A stretch of 64,000 bases of DNA from Desulfovibrio ferrophilus (GTDB taxonomy: Bacteria > Desulfobacterota > Desulfovibrionia > Desulfovibrionales > Desulfovibrionaceae). The stretch is from the NCBI RefSeq assembly GCF_003966735.1, contig NZ_AP017378.1:2996905-3060904 (forward strand), in the 5' to 3' direction. The translations under genes were made by a program, and so were the position numbers. This document shows positions 28,906 to 38,387 of the stretch, one piece after another. A model generated the notes under the pieces. It worked only from the letters and a program-made list of their open reading frames with translations. It was not told where the DNA came from and ran no database searches. How positions within the stretch are numbered: position 1 is the first letter of the stretch; each line of letters begins with the position of its first letter.

Positions 28906-29664
28906 TTACTCATGAGTGAAATATCTGGCAGCGATCATCTCAATGGTCCCATCCGAGATCATCTCAGCGAGGATTGCATTGAAATCATTCATTCTCCGCA
29001 GGTAGGGAGAGTTCCGTGAAATGCCGATGTACAGATGGATGGGGACATCGGGTTTGTAGGCGATGGGTTCAACCTTGTCCCCGAGGCCCATGGACTGGAT
29101 GTCGTGGGTGATTTGACAGTCCGTTCCGATGATCACCCCCAGTCTTCCGCTGACCAGCATGCGCAGCATTGTTTTTTCATCGGTCAGGTCCTGCTTGGAT
29201 AACGTCGTGTCGTTGTCGAATTGGTCAAAGTATTTGGATGCCCGGACATAGCCGACTTCATGCCCTTGAAGGTCCGCGTAGGATTGGATGGTCTGGCCCA
29301 TACCCTTTTGGGTGTAGAATGTAGGGTGGCATGTATAATAAGGGGGCGTCGTGTAGGCGATGAAAGTTTCCCTGTCGGGAGTTTTGGCCAGACCGGTCAT
29401 GAAGTCCGATTCGCCCGATTTGAGGTTGGTCAGGCATCTTGCCCAGGGATAGCGGATGAACTCGAATTTTAGCCCCATCCTGTTACCGATCTCTTCCATC
29501 AACTCGACATCAAGACCGATAATGTCCCCACTAGCAGTAGTCATTCGGAATGGTGGCCAGTAATCCGTGGCCACTTCGATGGACTCCGCCTGCGCCGAGA
29601 CTGGAAGAAGAGTATAGACCAACGCAATGAAGAAAGTGAGTGCGGTACATTTGAGTGACTGCAT
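28906..29664 (-). CDS. periplasmic solute-binding protein, family 3
   Basis: 252 residues. Signal peptide (FFIALVYTLLPVSAQA), then VATDYWPPFRM, GLDVELMEEIGNRMG, DFMTGLAKTPDRETFI and a C-terminal lobe with MISDGTIEMIAARY. This matches SBP_bac_3 proteins that bind amino acids or act as sensor-linked receptors. No permease or ATPase genes are adjacent, so it may be an orphan receptor; the downstream PAS kinase lacks an extracellular domain that would obviously pair with it. Ligand unknown. Confidence 0.85.
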   Translation of the reverse strand: MQSLKCTALTFFIALVYTLLPVSAQAESIEVATDYWPPFRMTTASGDIIGLDVELMEEIGNRMGLKFEFIRYPWARCLTNLKSGESDFMTGLAKTPDRETFIAYTTPPYYTCHPTFYTQKGMGQTIQSYADLQGHEVGYVRASKYFDQFDNDTTLSKQDLTDEKTMLRMLVSGRLGVIIGTDCQITHDIQSMGLGDKVEPIAYKPDVPIHLYIGISRNSPYLRRMNDFNAILAEMISDGTIEMIAARYFTHE

Positions 29665-29719
29665 CGTGCGTCCTGTTGCTAATGTATTTCCCTTAATTAT
29701 TCCCCATCAGTTCTCTTCT

Positions 29720-31216
29720 CTACTCCCGTCCATAGAGCCTGGTCAGTTCCCTGAGTCGTTCGCAAATCTCTGGGGTCAGGCTGCCGTCCTTCATGCGCCA
29801 GTGCCAGTTGCCTTTCAGGTTGCCCGGGCGGTTCATGCGTGCCTCGGCTCCGAGGCCGAGGAGGTCCTGCACGGGGATCACGGCAAGGCGTGCGGGTGAG
29901 CCAAGGGCCATGCGGATCAGTGCCCAATGCAGGTCTTCGGAGTTCAGGGAGTGCCCGATGTATTGGACCAGGCGGTCGCGGGTCTCGGCATCGGCTTCCT
30001 CGTCGTACCAGGCCTGTACGGGGTTGTTGTCGTGGGTACCGGTATAGACCAGCGAGAATGGCTCGATATTGTGCGGGGCATAGGGGTTGGTGGGCAGATC
30101 ATCGCCAAAGGCAAAGAGCAGGATCTTCATGCCCGGCAGGTTATAGGCGCGCATGGTCTCGCGCACATCCGGGGTGATGACGCCCAGGTCCTCGGCAATG
30201 AGTGGCAGACTGGGGCGCGAGGCATACAGCGTGTCCAGGAACTTGCACACTGGCGCCTCCACCCACTCGCCGTTCATGGCGGTGCTTTCTCCAGCCGGGA
30301 CCTCCCAGAAGGCGATCAGTCCGCGGAAATGGTCGATGCGCAGGAAGTCGAACAGATCCAGGTTGCGGTGGATGCGGCGGAGCCACCACTTGAATTCTTC
30401 TTTTTCATGCTCGTCCCAATCGTAGATGGGGCTTTCCCAGAGCTGGCCCGTGGCACTGAAATAATCCGGAGGTACGCCAGCGACCACGGTGGGTTTCAGG
30501 TCCTCGTCGAGCTTCCAGAGGTTGGGATTGGCCCAGAGGTCGGCGCTTTCCATATCCACATAGATGGGCATGTCACCGAACAGCGAGATGCGACGTTTGG
30601 CACAATAGGCCCGCAGCGATTCCCATTGGTTGTCAAAGACCCATTGCAGGAACTTGGCGCGTTGGATTTCTTCGCCCAGGTCGAGGCCTGCGCGGACCAG
30701 CGCCTCGGGGTTGCGGTCACGAAGCGGCTCGGGCCAACTGGTCCAGGGCATGTTGGCGTAGCGCTGGCGCAGGGCCGAGAACAGGGCGTAGTCGTCCAGC
30801 CAATGATGATTCCGGGTGCAGAAGCGTTGAAAATCCGGCTCGTCGTCCGGCTCAAAGGCATTGAAAGCCTTGTTCAGCAGCGGCTCCTTCCAAGCCGTGA
30901 CTGCCGCAAAATCCACGGAGTCTTCAGGGAAGATCGGGGGCGCGGCAATGTCCTCGGGCGTGAGCCAACCGGCCTCCAGCAGGAATTCCAGGCTGATGAG
31001 CAGAGGATTGCCCGCAAAGGCGCTGATGGAATGATAAGGGTCGTTGTGTGTGGAGAGTGAAGTGGGCGTCAGCGGCAGAATCTGCCAGATGCGCTGCCCC
31101 GTCTGTTCCAGGAAGTCCGCAAACTCATAGGCTTCCGGCCCCAGCCCGCCAATGCCGTGGGCCGAGGGCAGGCTGGTTAAATGCAATAGGATTCCGGCAG
31201 ATCTGAGTTCAAGCAT
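29720..31216 (-). CDS. malQ: 4-alpha-glucanotransferase
   Basis: 498 residues, GH77 amylomaltase. SAGILLHLTSLPS and GIGGLGPEAYEFADFL at the start, the catalytic loop FLRIDHFRGL (nucleophile Asp), LIAEDLGVITP (acid-base Glu) and YTGTHDNNPVQAW (third Asp) are all present. It disproportionates maltodextrins in glycogen turnover. Next to the TreS-maltokinase gene on the same strand, it suggests a glycogen/trehalose route; the two are separated by 254 bases holding repeat copy G. Confidence 0.95.
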   Translation of the reverse strand: MLELRSAGILLHLTSLPSAHGIGGLGPEAYEFADFLEQTGQRIWQILPLTPTSLSTHNDPYHSISAFAGNPLLISLEFLLEAGWLTPEDIAAPPIFPEDSVDFAAVTAWKEPLLNKAFNAFEPDDEPDFQRFCTRNHHWLDDYALFSALRQRYANMPWTSWPEPLRDRNPEALVRAGLDLGEEIQRAKFLQWVFDNQWESLRAYCAKRRISLFGDMPIYVDMESADLWANPNLWKLDEDLKPTVVAGVPPDYFSATGQLWESPIYDWDEHEKEEFKWWLRRIHRNLDLFDFLRIDHFRGLIAFWEVPAGESTAMNGEWVEAPVCKFLDTLYASRPSLPLIAEDLGVITPDVRETMRAYNLPGMKILLFAFGDDLPTNPYAPHNIEPFSLVYTGTHDNNPVQAWYDEEADAETRDRLVQYIGHSLNSEDLHWALIRMALGSPARLAVIPVQDLLGLGAEARMNRPGNLKGNWHWRMKDGSLTPEICERLRELTRLYGRE

Positions 31217-31230
31217 TGTTCATTCCTTAT

Positions 31231-31356
31231 CGGCCACTGATGAACGGCCGTCTGCGGTGTTGCTGCGAGATATTTCAAACCCTCGCGTATGTTGTAATAC
31301 GCATCGGGCTTGAATATCTCTTGCGCCTTGCATCCAACCATTCCTGAGCGGCCGTT
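31231..31356. repeat. dispersed nested-palindrome repeat, copy G
   Basis: Between malQ and treS. AACGGCC (31243) pairs with GGCCGTT (31350), GAGATATTTCAA (31267) with TTGAATATCTC (31310) and GCGTAT (31285) with ATACGC (31297). CTTGCGCCTTGCATCCA is again present on the right. Confidence 0.88.
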
Positions 31357-31430
31357 GATGCAGTGGTGCAAAGGCTGAAAAAATATCTAGTACCTTTCTC
31401 CCTTGGGGATGAAATTTTTCTTGAGCCCGT

Positions 31431-31473
31431 TAGTAATTAATTGCTTTAAAAGCAGAGAGTTGGTTAATTACTA
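31431..31473. repeat. inverted repeat at the treS stop codon
   Basis: TAGTAATTAA (31431) and TTAATTACTA (31464) are perfect inverted copies enclosing a second pair, TGCTTT/AAAAGCA. The right arm contains the stop codon of the gene at 31471. No T-run follows on the minus strand, so termination is not assured; an mRNA-end structure is possible. Confidence 0.6.
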
Positions 31474-34400
31474 GTTTTTGTTTTGTTCCAAGAGCTGCCG
31501 GATGGCCCGCAGCGGCACCGCCGCCCATTCGGGGCGGTTGAGCAGTTCTTCGTCCAGTTCGTACATGGCCTTGTCCAGCAGGAAGATATCCAGCAGCAGT
31601 TTGCGTTCCTCATGCCCCGTGGGGACGATATCGAAACCGTCCAGAGCCTTGAAATAGGCATCCAGAATGGCCGATGCCGTCCAGAAGCGCCACGAGCGGC
31701 ACCAGGCGCGCAGATCGTCCATGGAGTCCTCAAGGCACAAGCCGTGTTCATAGGCCGAGGATAGGGCCGCAAAGCCCGCATAATGCAGGGAGCGGATGAG
31801 TCCTGCCATGTCGCGCAAACAGGAGCGCTTGATGCGCCGTTCGGACAGCGGGCGTGAGGCGTCACCCTCGAAATCGATGATAGCGAAGTCGCGCCGTGAG
31901 AGCAGAGCCTGAACCAGTGCGTAATCACCATGACAACGAATGCGCTTGCAACTCAGGCGATCATCCAGGAGTCCCTTGTAGAAGTCCTGGCACTGGGCCT
32001 TGTGGTCCATGACCCACTGGGCTTCCAACTGGGTACTCTGGGGTAGCTTGTCCATGGCCTTGGCCAGCAGCGGCAGCACGCGTCCCACCCGGCTGCGGCA
32101 GCCCTGATAGACCGAGCGTTGATAGAGCCGGGTGAAGCTCTCGGGCCTGAAGGCGTCGTCGTCCTTGGACCCCGGGGGAACGGAAGCCAGGGCTCGGTGC
32201 ATTTGAGCGGTGCGTGTGCCCAGGATTCCCATTTGTTCCAGATACGAACCGAAGTGCGCCCTGATCTTGGAGGGAGGCTGTTTGCCCAGCGTGTCCAGCA
32301 GGTGTTGACCGTTGGCTTTTGGCGGCGGTTCGGGGTGCAGGCGCAGTTCCTCCAGAAATCCTTGCAGCACATCCTGGGTATAGGTCCAGGCGTCATCCTC
32401 GCTGGGGATGTAGCTTTGCAGCACGGCCAGAGTGATGGGCGTGTGGCGTTCGCGGCGGTATTCGATGGCTCCGATGGTTTGGGCCACATGCTCGAACTTG
32501 CGGTCATCCAGGAAACGGCCGATTTCCAGCTCCGGGTTTACGCCCGGCTCCAAACGGCGGAAAAACTTGAGGGCAAAGATATCGCCGAAGACCACCAGGG
32601 TGTTGTTGCGGTCCACCCGCGCCAGCGCAGCGTGCTGCGTGAAGTCGTGGACCTTGGCGACCTTGGTGAAGGCCCGGGTGCGTGAGGTCATGAGTCGCCC
32701 CTCTGCGCCCTGCATCTGGCTGCGACGCGGGACGGTTTCCAGAATGGCACGGCAGAAGCCCTGATCCGCCAGGGCATCATAGAGCAGTCCGAGTTCTCGC
32801 GGTTCGGTCAGGCGCAACCGCGCAACGGCGGCCTTGGGGCTGTCGCGCAGCACCCGGTCCGCATCGCCGGGGCCGGCATAGGCCAAAGGCAGGGCGTAGG
32901 TTTCCTGGTCTCCACCCACATAATGCACGTCCACCAGGGTGATGTAGGCCTGTGGCGTGACACCGGAGACCGTGAGGGCTTCCTGAACGTGTACGGACTT
33001 GATGCGCCGTCCGCGACCGTTGAACCACAGGCAGCGTGTCAGGTAGCGCGGCAGCACGGATTCCAGTTCGGCGCGTGTGGCCTCGGTCATGATCTCGGGC
33101 CAGCCACCCGGGCTGGTCAGCACCGGTGGTTCGGCATGGGCCGGGTCGGAGGTTTCCAGGGCGCTGGTCACGGCGTTCAGCGAGAACCAGAAGAAGGAGT
33201 GCGGGCCCATGGTCAGGGTATAGGGCATCAGGCCGATGGGCGGAAAGTCCGTGCGCCCGAACAGCTCCACGGGCACCATGCCCGCGAACTGCGAGAGGTC
33301 GATCTCCGCGAACTGCACGTAGCGCGAGAGGTTGGCCACCACGAGGATGGTTTCCTCTTCCCAGGTGCGTACGAAGACGAGAATTTTGCGGTTTTCCGGG
33401 GTCAGGAAGTGGATTTTGCCACGTCCGAAGGCCTTGAAGCGCTTGCGTAGCGAGATGATGCGCCGCATCCACCACAACAGCGAGTGTGGGTTGCTCTCCT
33501 GAGCCTCCACGTTCACGGTCTGGTAGTGGTACTCCGGGTCAATGATGGTGGGCAGGAACAGTTGCTGGGGGTTGGCGTCCGAGAAGCCCGCGTTGCGGTC
33601 CGCACTCCACTGCATGGGGGTGCGCACGGCGTTGCGGTCGCCCAGGTAGATATTGTCACCCATGCCGATTTCGTCGCCGTAATAGAGTACCGGGGTGCCT
33701 GGCAGGGACAGGAGCAGGGCATTCAAGAGTTCCATGGTGCGCCGGTTGTTGCCCATGAGCGGCGCGAAACGGCGGCGGATGCCGAGGTTGATGCGCATCC
33801 GGGGATCACCCGCATAGACCCGGTACATGTAGTCGCGTTCCTCGTCGGTGACCATCTCCAGAGTCAGCTCGTCGTGATTGCGCAGGAAGAGCGCCCACTG
33901 GCTGGTCTCGGGGATGTCCGGGGTCTGCTCCAGAATGTCCAGCAGGGGGTAGCGGTCCTCCATGTGCAGGGCCATGTAGAGCCGGGGCATGATGGGAAAA
34001 TGAAAGGCCATGTGGCAGAGGTCGCCGTCTCCGAAATAGGCTGCCGAATCCTCGGGCCACTGGTTGGCCTCGGCCAGCAGCATCTTGCCCGTGTGGTTGG
34101 CGTCCACATGGGCGCGCAGTTCGCGCAGCAGGTCATAGGTCTCGGGCAGGTTTTCGCAGTTGGTGCCTTCACGCTCGAAGAGATAGGGCACGGCGTCCAG
34201 GCGCAGGCCGTCCACACCCATCTTGAACCAGAAATCCAGCACTCGGAACATGACCTTGATGACCTGCGGGTTGTCGAAGTTCAGGTCAGGCTGATGGGAA
34301 TAGAAACGGTGCCAGTAATAGGCCTGGGCCGTGGGGTCCCAGGTCCAGTTGGAGGTCTCGAAATCCTTGAAGATGATGCGTGCTTCCTCGTACTTTTTGG

Positions 34401-34833
34401 CCGTGGTGCTCCAGACATAGAAGTTGCGCCATTTGCTGCCGGGCTTGGCGGTGCGTGCGCGCTGGAACCAGGGGTGGCGGTCCGAGGTGTGGTTGAGCAC
34501 CAGTTCGGTGATGACCTTGAGCCCGCGTTTGTGGGCGGCCTTCAGGAAACGCTTGAAGTCGGGCAGAGTGCCGTAGGTGTCGTGGACGCCGGTGTAGTCG
34601 GCGGTGTCGTAGCCATCATCCTTGAGCGGCGAGGGGAAGAACGGAAGCAGCCAGATGGCGGTGACACCCAGCTCTTTCAGGTAATCGAGCTTGGTGGTCA
34701 GTCCTTTGAAATCTCCGATGCCGTCGCCGTCGGAATCGCAAAAGGCACGCACGTGCATCTCGTAGATGATGGCGTCCTTGTACCAGAGGGGGTCGGTGTC
34801 GCGGACCTTGGAGGGTTTTCGCAGCTGGGGCAT
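31471..34833 (-). CDS. treS: trehalose synthase-maltokinase fusion
   Basis: 1120 residues, the normal size of TreS-Mak fusions. The N-terminal GH13 domain (to ~560) interconverts maltose and trehalose; it has YEMHVRAF, GLRLDAVPYLF (nucleophile Asp), LLAEANQWPED (acid Glu) and FLRNHDEL (third Asp). The C-terminal ~450 residues are a maltokinase that makes maltose-1-phosphate, with FFRRLEPGVNPELE, CHGDYALVQ and IIDFEGDAS. Together with MalQ this points to the maltose-1-phosphate route toward glucan; GlgE is not in the window. ATG 34833 has GGAG 8 bases upstream; the frame extends to 35250 but that part is not TreS-like. Confidence 0.95.
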   Translation of the reverse strand: MPQLRKPSKVRDTDPLWYKDAIIYEMHVRAFCDSDGDGIGDFKGLTTKLDYLKELGVTAIWLLPFFPSPLKDDGYDTADYTGVHDTYGTLPDFKRFLKAAHKRGLKVITELVLNHTSDRHPWFQRARTAKPGSKWRNFYVWSTTAKKYEEARIIFKDFETSNWTWDPTAQAYYWHRFYSHQPDLNFDNPQVIKVMFRVLDFWFKMGVDGLRLDAVPYLFEREGTNCENLPETYDLLRELRAHVDANHTGKMLLAEANQWPEDSAAYFGDGDLCHMAFHFPIMPRLYMALHMEDRYPLLDILEQTPDIPETSQWALFLRNHDELTLEMVTDEERDYMYRVYAGDPRMRINLGIRRRFAPLMGNNRRTMELLNALLLSLPGTPVLYYGDEIGMGDNIYLGDRNAVRTPMQWSADRNAGFSDANPQQLFLPTIIDPEYHYQTVNVEAQESNPHSLLWWMRRIISLRKRFKAFGRGKIHFLTPENRKILVFVRTWEEETILVVANLSRYVQFAEIDLSQFAGMVPVELFGRTDFPPIGLMPYTLTMGPHSFFWFSLNAVTSALETSDPAHAEPPVLTSPGGWPEIMTEATRAELESVLPRYLTRCLWFNGRGRRIKSVHVQEALTVSGVTPQAYITLVDVHYVGGDQETYALPLAYAGPGDADRVLRDSPKAAVARLRLTEPRELGLLYDALADQGFCRAILETVPRRSQMQGAEGRLMTSRTRAFTKVAKVHDFTQHAALARVDRNNTLVVFGDIFALKFFRRLEPGVNPELEIGRFLDDRKFEHVAQTIGAIEYRRERHTPITLAVLQSYIPSEDDAWTYTQDVLQGFLEELRLHPEPPPKANGQHLLDTLGKQPPSKIRAHFGSYLEQMGILGTRTAQMHRALASVPPGSKDDDAFRPESFTRLYQRSVYQGCRSRVGRVLPLLAKAMDKLPQSTQLEAQWVMDHKAQCQDFYKGLLDDRLSCKRIRCHGDYALVQALLSRRDFAIIDFEGDASRPLSERRIKRSCLRDMAGLIRSLHYAGFAALSSAYEHGLCLEDSMDDLRAWCRSWRFWTASAILDAYFKALDGFDIVPTGHEERKLLLDIFLLDKAMYELDEELLNRPEWAAVPLRAIRQLLEQNKN

Positions 34834-35083
34834 GGGCTGGCTCCGTATGGGTCTCTGGAAATAGTTAAACCTTCTACGATCATACATGAAATGGATACAG
34901 AGGCAAATTTTGACGGGAATTTGGTCCTTGATTACCGGGCGAACTGGGGCGCGAGGGGTTACGCCACGCCCTTTGTCAGCGAGGTGCCGGAAACGAGGTG
35001 GTAGAAATGGGTGTCTGCCAGGGCAGAGGGGGGAGGGGGTTGGTGACCAATAGGGGTGAAGGCTTCTTGGGCGCAGAACGCGC

Positions 35084-35121
35084 GAAGGCCCCTGGAGGAA
35101 TTGGGAGATCCAGGGGCCTTC
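35084..35121 (-). terminator. strong hairpin downstream of glnA
   Basis: GAAGGCCCCTGGA (35084) and TCCAGGGGCCTTC (35109) are a perfect 13-base stem about 35 bases past the glnA stop. There is no long T-run on the minus strand, so it may stabilise the mRNA end as well as terminate. The rest of 34834-35155 has no gene. Confidence 0.65.
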
Positions 35122-35155
35122 ACTGTGCGGTGCCTGTGGAGCGAGGTGAATCGCT

Positions 35156-36502
35156 CTACAGAGTAGGCAGATACTTCTTGATTTCGAACTCCGAGACATG
35201 GGTGCGGTATTCGTCCCATTCAGCCAGCTTGTTCTTGACCAGGTTGGCATGCAGGGATTCGCCCAGGGTTTCCTTCATCAGTTCCGAGGCCTCGAGTTCC
35301 TTGGCGGCCTCGTACAGGGAGCCGGGCAGGGCATCGATGCCGTGGGTGTCCATGTCCTTTTCGTTGAACTTGAAGATGTTGTCTTCCACGGCCGGTTGCA
35401 GCTCGTAGTTTTCTTCTATGCCCTTCAGGCCCGCTGCCAGCTGGACCGCGAAGCAGAGGTAGGGGTTGGCCGCCGGGTCCGGGCTGCGCAGCTCGATGCG
35501 GGTGGCGTTCTCCTTGCCGGGCTTGTACATGGGCACACGGATCAGCGCAGAGCGGTTGCGCTGGGCCCAGGCGATGTAGACCGGGGCTTCGTAGCCGGGC
35601 ACCAGGCGCTTGTAGGAGTTGACCCACTGGTTGGTGACGCAGCAGAACTCCTTGGCGTGTTTCAAGAGCCCCGCGATGTAGGATTTGCACTCCTTGGACA
35701 GGGAGTTGGGGTCCTTGGGGTCGAAGAAGGCGTTGCGGCCGTTCTTGAACAGGGACTGGTGGACGTGCATGCCCGAGCCGTTCTGGCCGAAGATGGGCTT
35801 GGGCATGAAGGTGGCGTAGCAACCGTGCTTGCGGGCGGCTTCCTTGACCACGACCTTGTAGGTGGTGGCGATGTCGGCCATGAGCAGGCCTTCGTTGTAG
35901 CGCAGGTCGATCTCGTGCTGTGATGGGGCGACTTCGTGGTGGGAGTACTCCACCTGGATGCCCATGCGCTCCAGCGAGAAGATGATGTCGCGGCGGATGT
36001 CGTTGCCCATGTCCAGGGGCGGGGCGTCGAAGTAGCCACCTGCGTCCAGAGGCTGGGTTCCCTTGGAATCCGCGAACAGGAAGAACTCCAGCTCGGGGCC
36101 GACGTAGAAGGTGTAGCCTTTCTCGCTGGCCTTCGCGAGGACCTTCTTGAAGATGTAGCGGGGGTCGTTTTCGTAGGGCTGCAGGTCCGGGGTCTTGATG
36201 TCGCAGAACATGCGCGCCACCGGGCGTTCGGTGGGCCGCCAGGAGACCATCTGGAAGGTGGTGGGGTCGGGGATGGCGACCATGTCGGACTCTTCGATCC
36301 GGGTGAAGCCCAGAATGGAGGAGCCGTCAAAGCCCATGCCTTCCTCAAAGGAGGCTTCCAGCTCGTTGGGGGTGATCTGGAAGCTTTTCAGCGTACCCAG
36401 AACATCCATGAACCAATACTGAATGAAGCTGACGTTGTAGTCCCGAACGGCTTTCAGGACGTCATCGGCATTTTTGCAATTGAAAACGGGTGTGGTGTCC
36501 AT
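35156..36502 (-). CDS. glnA: glutamine synthetase, type I alpha
   Basis: 448 residues. Makes glutamine from glutamate, ammonia and ATP. MGFDGSSILGF, GPELEFFLF, NGSGMHVHQSLF, the NRSALIRVP segment and RIELRSPDPAANPY are classic. The region near DALPGSLYEAAKEL lacks the adenylylation-site Tyr and the GSI-beta insert, so it is the alpha type and is probably not controlled by GlnE. ATG 36502 has GGAGGA upstream. A sigma-54-like element lies about 95-110 bases upstream. Confidence 0.95.
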   Translation of the reverse strand: MDTTPVFNCKNADDVLKAVRDYNVSFIQYWFMDVLGTLKSFQITPNELEASFEEGMGFDGSSILGFTRIEESDMVAIPDPTTFQMVSWRPTERPVARMFCDIKTPDLQPYENDPRYIFKKVLAKASEKGYTFYVGPELEFFLFADSKGTQPLDAGGYFDAPPLDMGNDIRRDIIFSLERMGIQVEYSHHEVAPSQHEIDLRYNEGLLMADIATTYKVVVKEAARKHGCYATFMPKPIFGQNGSGMHVHQSLFKNGRNAFFDPKDPNSLSKECKSYIAGLLKHAKEFCCVTNQWVNSYKRLVPGYEAPVYIAWAQRNRSALIRVPMYKPGKENATRIELRSPDPAANPYLCFAVQLAAGLKGIEENYELQPAVEDNIFKFNEKDMDTHGIDALPGSLYEAAKELEASELMKETLGESLHANLVKNKLAEWDEYRTHVSEFEIKKYLPTL

Positions 36503-36596
36503 GTCTTCCTCCGTGAGTAAGGTTCCGTGGATTGACTCCGGAATCTTGTGAATTTGCACAAAACTGACAAATGGTGTCGCACACGTGGCATATGCT

Positions 36597-36612
36597 ATCA
36601 AGTGCAGTGCCA
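36597..36612 (-). promoter_or_regulatory. possible sigma-54 promoter of glnA
   Basis: On the minus strand the bases read TGGCAC, five bases, TTGAT. The -24 element is perfect and the spacing is right; the -12 element has GA instead of GC. It sits about 95 bases before the glnA start, a usual position for nitrogen-regulated glnA promoters. Confidence 0.45.
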
Positions 36613-36725
36613 AGCAGGTTTTACACTATTATTTCAATAGATTGTGCTGTGTGCGAAGCTGTGCCCCAAAAGGCGAATTTACAAAAATGATAGAGGAATA
36701 GGGTTTTTCCCCTGCGGCCTTGCCA

Positions 36726-36758
36726 AAATTGTCAGCGATGGGTGGTTGCTGACAATTT
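36726..36758 (-). terminator. intrinsic terminator after the PflA-like gene
   Basis: AAATTGTCAGC (36726) and GCTGACAATTT (36748) form an 11-base stem; on the minus strand the second arm ends in TTTTGG. It lies 16 bases past the stop of the radical SAM gene. Confidence 0.7.
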
Positions 36759-36773
36759 GCGTCATCCAGCCCT

Positions 36774-37736
36774 TTAGCGGGATGGAGATTTTTGCATTAG
36801 GAAACGTACGATACCGCCCTTGCGTCTGTCCAGTCTGGTGAGCCCTGCGTCGCGGGCGATCTCTTTGGCTTTTTTGACTTCGGAGGCGGTCACGGCGCGA
36901 GCCAGTTCCGGGAATACATGGGCTTGCCCGCAGGGTCGGTATTGGCCCATGATGTTGACGTAGGTGTTTTTGGAAAGTCCGGCCAGAAAGCGCATCCAGT
37001 GCGCGGTGCCTGCCAGATCGTCGGGCATGACAAGGTGGCGAACCAGAAGTCCGCGTGTGGCCACGCCGTTGTCGTCCAGGGTCAGGTCGCCCACTTGCGC
37101 GTGCATGGTGGCAATGGCCGCTCGTGCCCGTTCCGGGTAGTCCGGGGCATTGCAGAAGCGCTTGGCAATGTCGGGGTCGTGAAATTTGGTGTCCGGCATG
37201 TAGATGTCCACGACGCCGTCCAGCAGAGCAAGGGTTCGGGGGCTGTCGTAACCGCCTGTGTTCCAGACCAGGGGCAGGGTCAGCCCGTCCGCCACGGCCA
37301 GGATGAGGGCTTCCAGAATCTGTGCTGCCACGTGCGAGGGCGAGACCAGATTGATATTTTCCGCCCCTCGGCGCTGTAATTCCAACATCATCCAGGCCAA
37401 TTGGTTGGGCGCGACCTCGATTCCCTGCTCTCCGCCGTGTTGCGGTCCGCGGCTGATGTCCCAGTTCTGGCAGAACACGCAGCCCAGATTGCAGTGCGAA
37501 AAGAAGATGGTGCCTGACCCACCCTGGCCCACCAACGGGTCTTCCTCGCCCCAATGCAGGTCGAAACTTGCCACCCGCGCAAGCCTCCCGGTGTCGCAAT
37601 AGCCAAGCTCGCCCTGCGTCCTGTCTAGGCCGCATTCGCGTGGACACAGGTCGCAGGCCGAGAGCCGATCGCGCGCGACCTTGGCGCGCCGGGTCAATTC
37701 TCCCGAGCTGTGCAGGGCGAGATAGGATGGTTCCAT
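36774..37736 (-). CDS. radical SAM protein, PflA-activating-enzyme-like
   Basis: About 320 residues. An N-terminal Cys set (CDLCPRECGLDR, GYCDTG) precedes the SAM-cluster motif CNLGCVFC near residue 95, followed by LVSPSHVAAQILEAL, NTGGYDSPRTLALL and VDIYMPDTKFHD. This matches the putative pyruvate-formate-lyase activating enzymes of the YgcF/AmmeMemoRadiSam type. The substrate is unknown; no glycyl radical enzyme or MEMO-like gene is beside it. ATG 37736 is preferred to 37772; neither has a good ribosome site. Repeat copy H lies upstream of it. Confidence 0.85.
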   Translation of the reverse strand: MEPSYLALHSSGELTRRAKVARDRLSACDLCPRECGLDRTQGELGYCDTGRLARVASFDLHWGEEDPLVGQGGSGTIFFSHCNLGCVFCQNWDISRGPQHGGEQGIEVAPNQLAWMMLELQRRGAENINLVSPSHVAAQILEALILAVADGLTLPLVWNTGGYDSPRTLALLDGVVDIYMPDTKFHDPDIAKRFCNAPDYPERARAAIATMHAQVGDLTLDDNGVATRGLLVRHLVMPDDLAGTAHWMRFLAGLSKNTYVNIMGQYRPCGQAHVFPELARAVTASEVKKAKEIARDAGLTRLDRRKGGIVRFLMQKSPSR

Positions 37737-37778
37737 GTGATGGAAAATCACACCCGGAGCGTGGGACGTCAAGTTGGC

Positions 37779-38005
37779 AGGCCGTTGAAATCCTCCATCT
37801 AGCTTTGTTCAGTGAATTGTTGGCGAGTCTTCGAGCTTACAAGACTTGACGCCTTAGGTGTGCTGCAAGCCGTTTCAGAATCTCGCGTATTAGCATATAC
37901 AGCTCTGCTCTCTGTATCCGTATTGATCAAAGATTCGCCAACGGCTTACAGGTCGTCGGTCTTGAACAACTTTTGCGCCGCGCCAGCGTGATTTTTGAAC
38001 GGCCT
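37779..38005. repeat. dispersed nested-palindrome repeat, copy H (long form)
   Basis: Outer arms AGGCCGTTGAAA (37779) and TTTTTGAACGGCCT (37992). The interior has the extra AGTGAATTGTTGGCG/GAGTCTTCGAGCTTACAAG module, GCAAGCCGTTTCAGAATCTCGCGTATT, and an inserted TCCGT-TTCGCCAACGGCT segment that also occurs near 17376-17406. At 227 bases it is the longest copy. Confidence 0.8.
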
Positions 38006-38387
38006 GTGAAGAGGAGTGGCGATTGGGCAAGTGTATGAAATCTACACTCATTGTGTGCTATTTTGGGTGGATTGGCCCATAGCCGGTCCGCAGGGCAAAC
38101 GTAGTTGCCCTGCACAGGAGCGGCAAGGGCCGCCCCACGTTTTGCATTATGAGAGAAGAGCAAAGAGATAAACCCAGAGATCATTCCCTTTGTATGCCGA
38201 ATAAGTAACCTCAGAGGGGTGATGGGGTTCCAAGGGGATTTCAGGGGGCAAGCCCCCTCAATCCCTTTGGGCGCGCCGCAGGATTCTGTCTTTAAATCTG
38301 CCTTGTTGAACGTAAAAGGCCCCGACTTTCGCCGGGGCCTTTGCTTTTCAGATGCTTGCCTTTCGTCTTTTTGCATTGCGCAGCAAT
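38006..38387. other. intergenic region with a GGGGGC hairpin and a terminator
   Basis: No gene seen. CCAAGGGGATT (38230) and AATCCCTTTGG (38260) enclose GGGGGC-AA-GCCCCC, a long stem. A second stem, AAAGGCCCCG (38315) with CGGGGCCTTT (38333), lies 46 bases beyond the minus-strand gene that ends at 38388 and probably terminates it (A/T runs on both sides make it usable in both directions). Confidence 0.7.
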
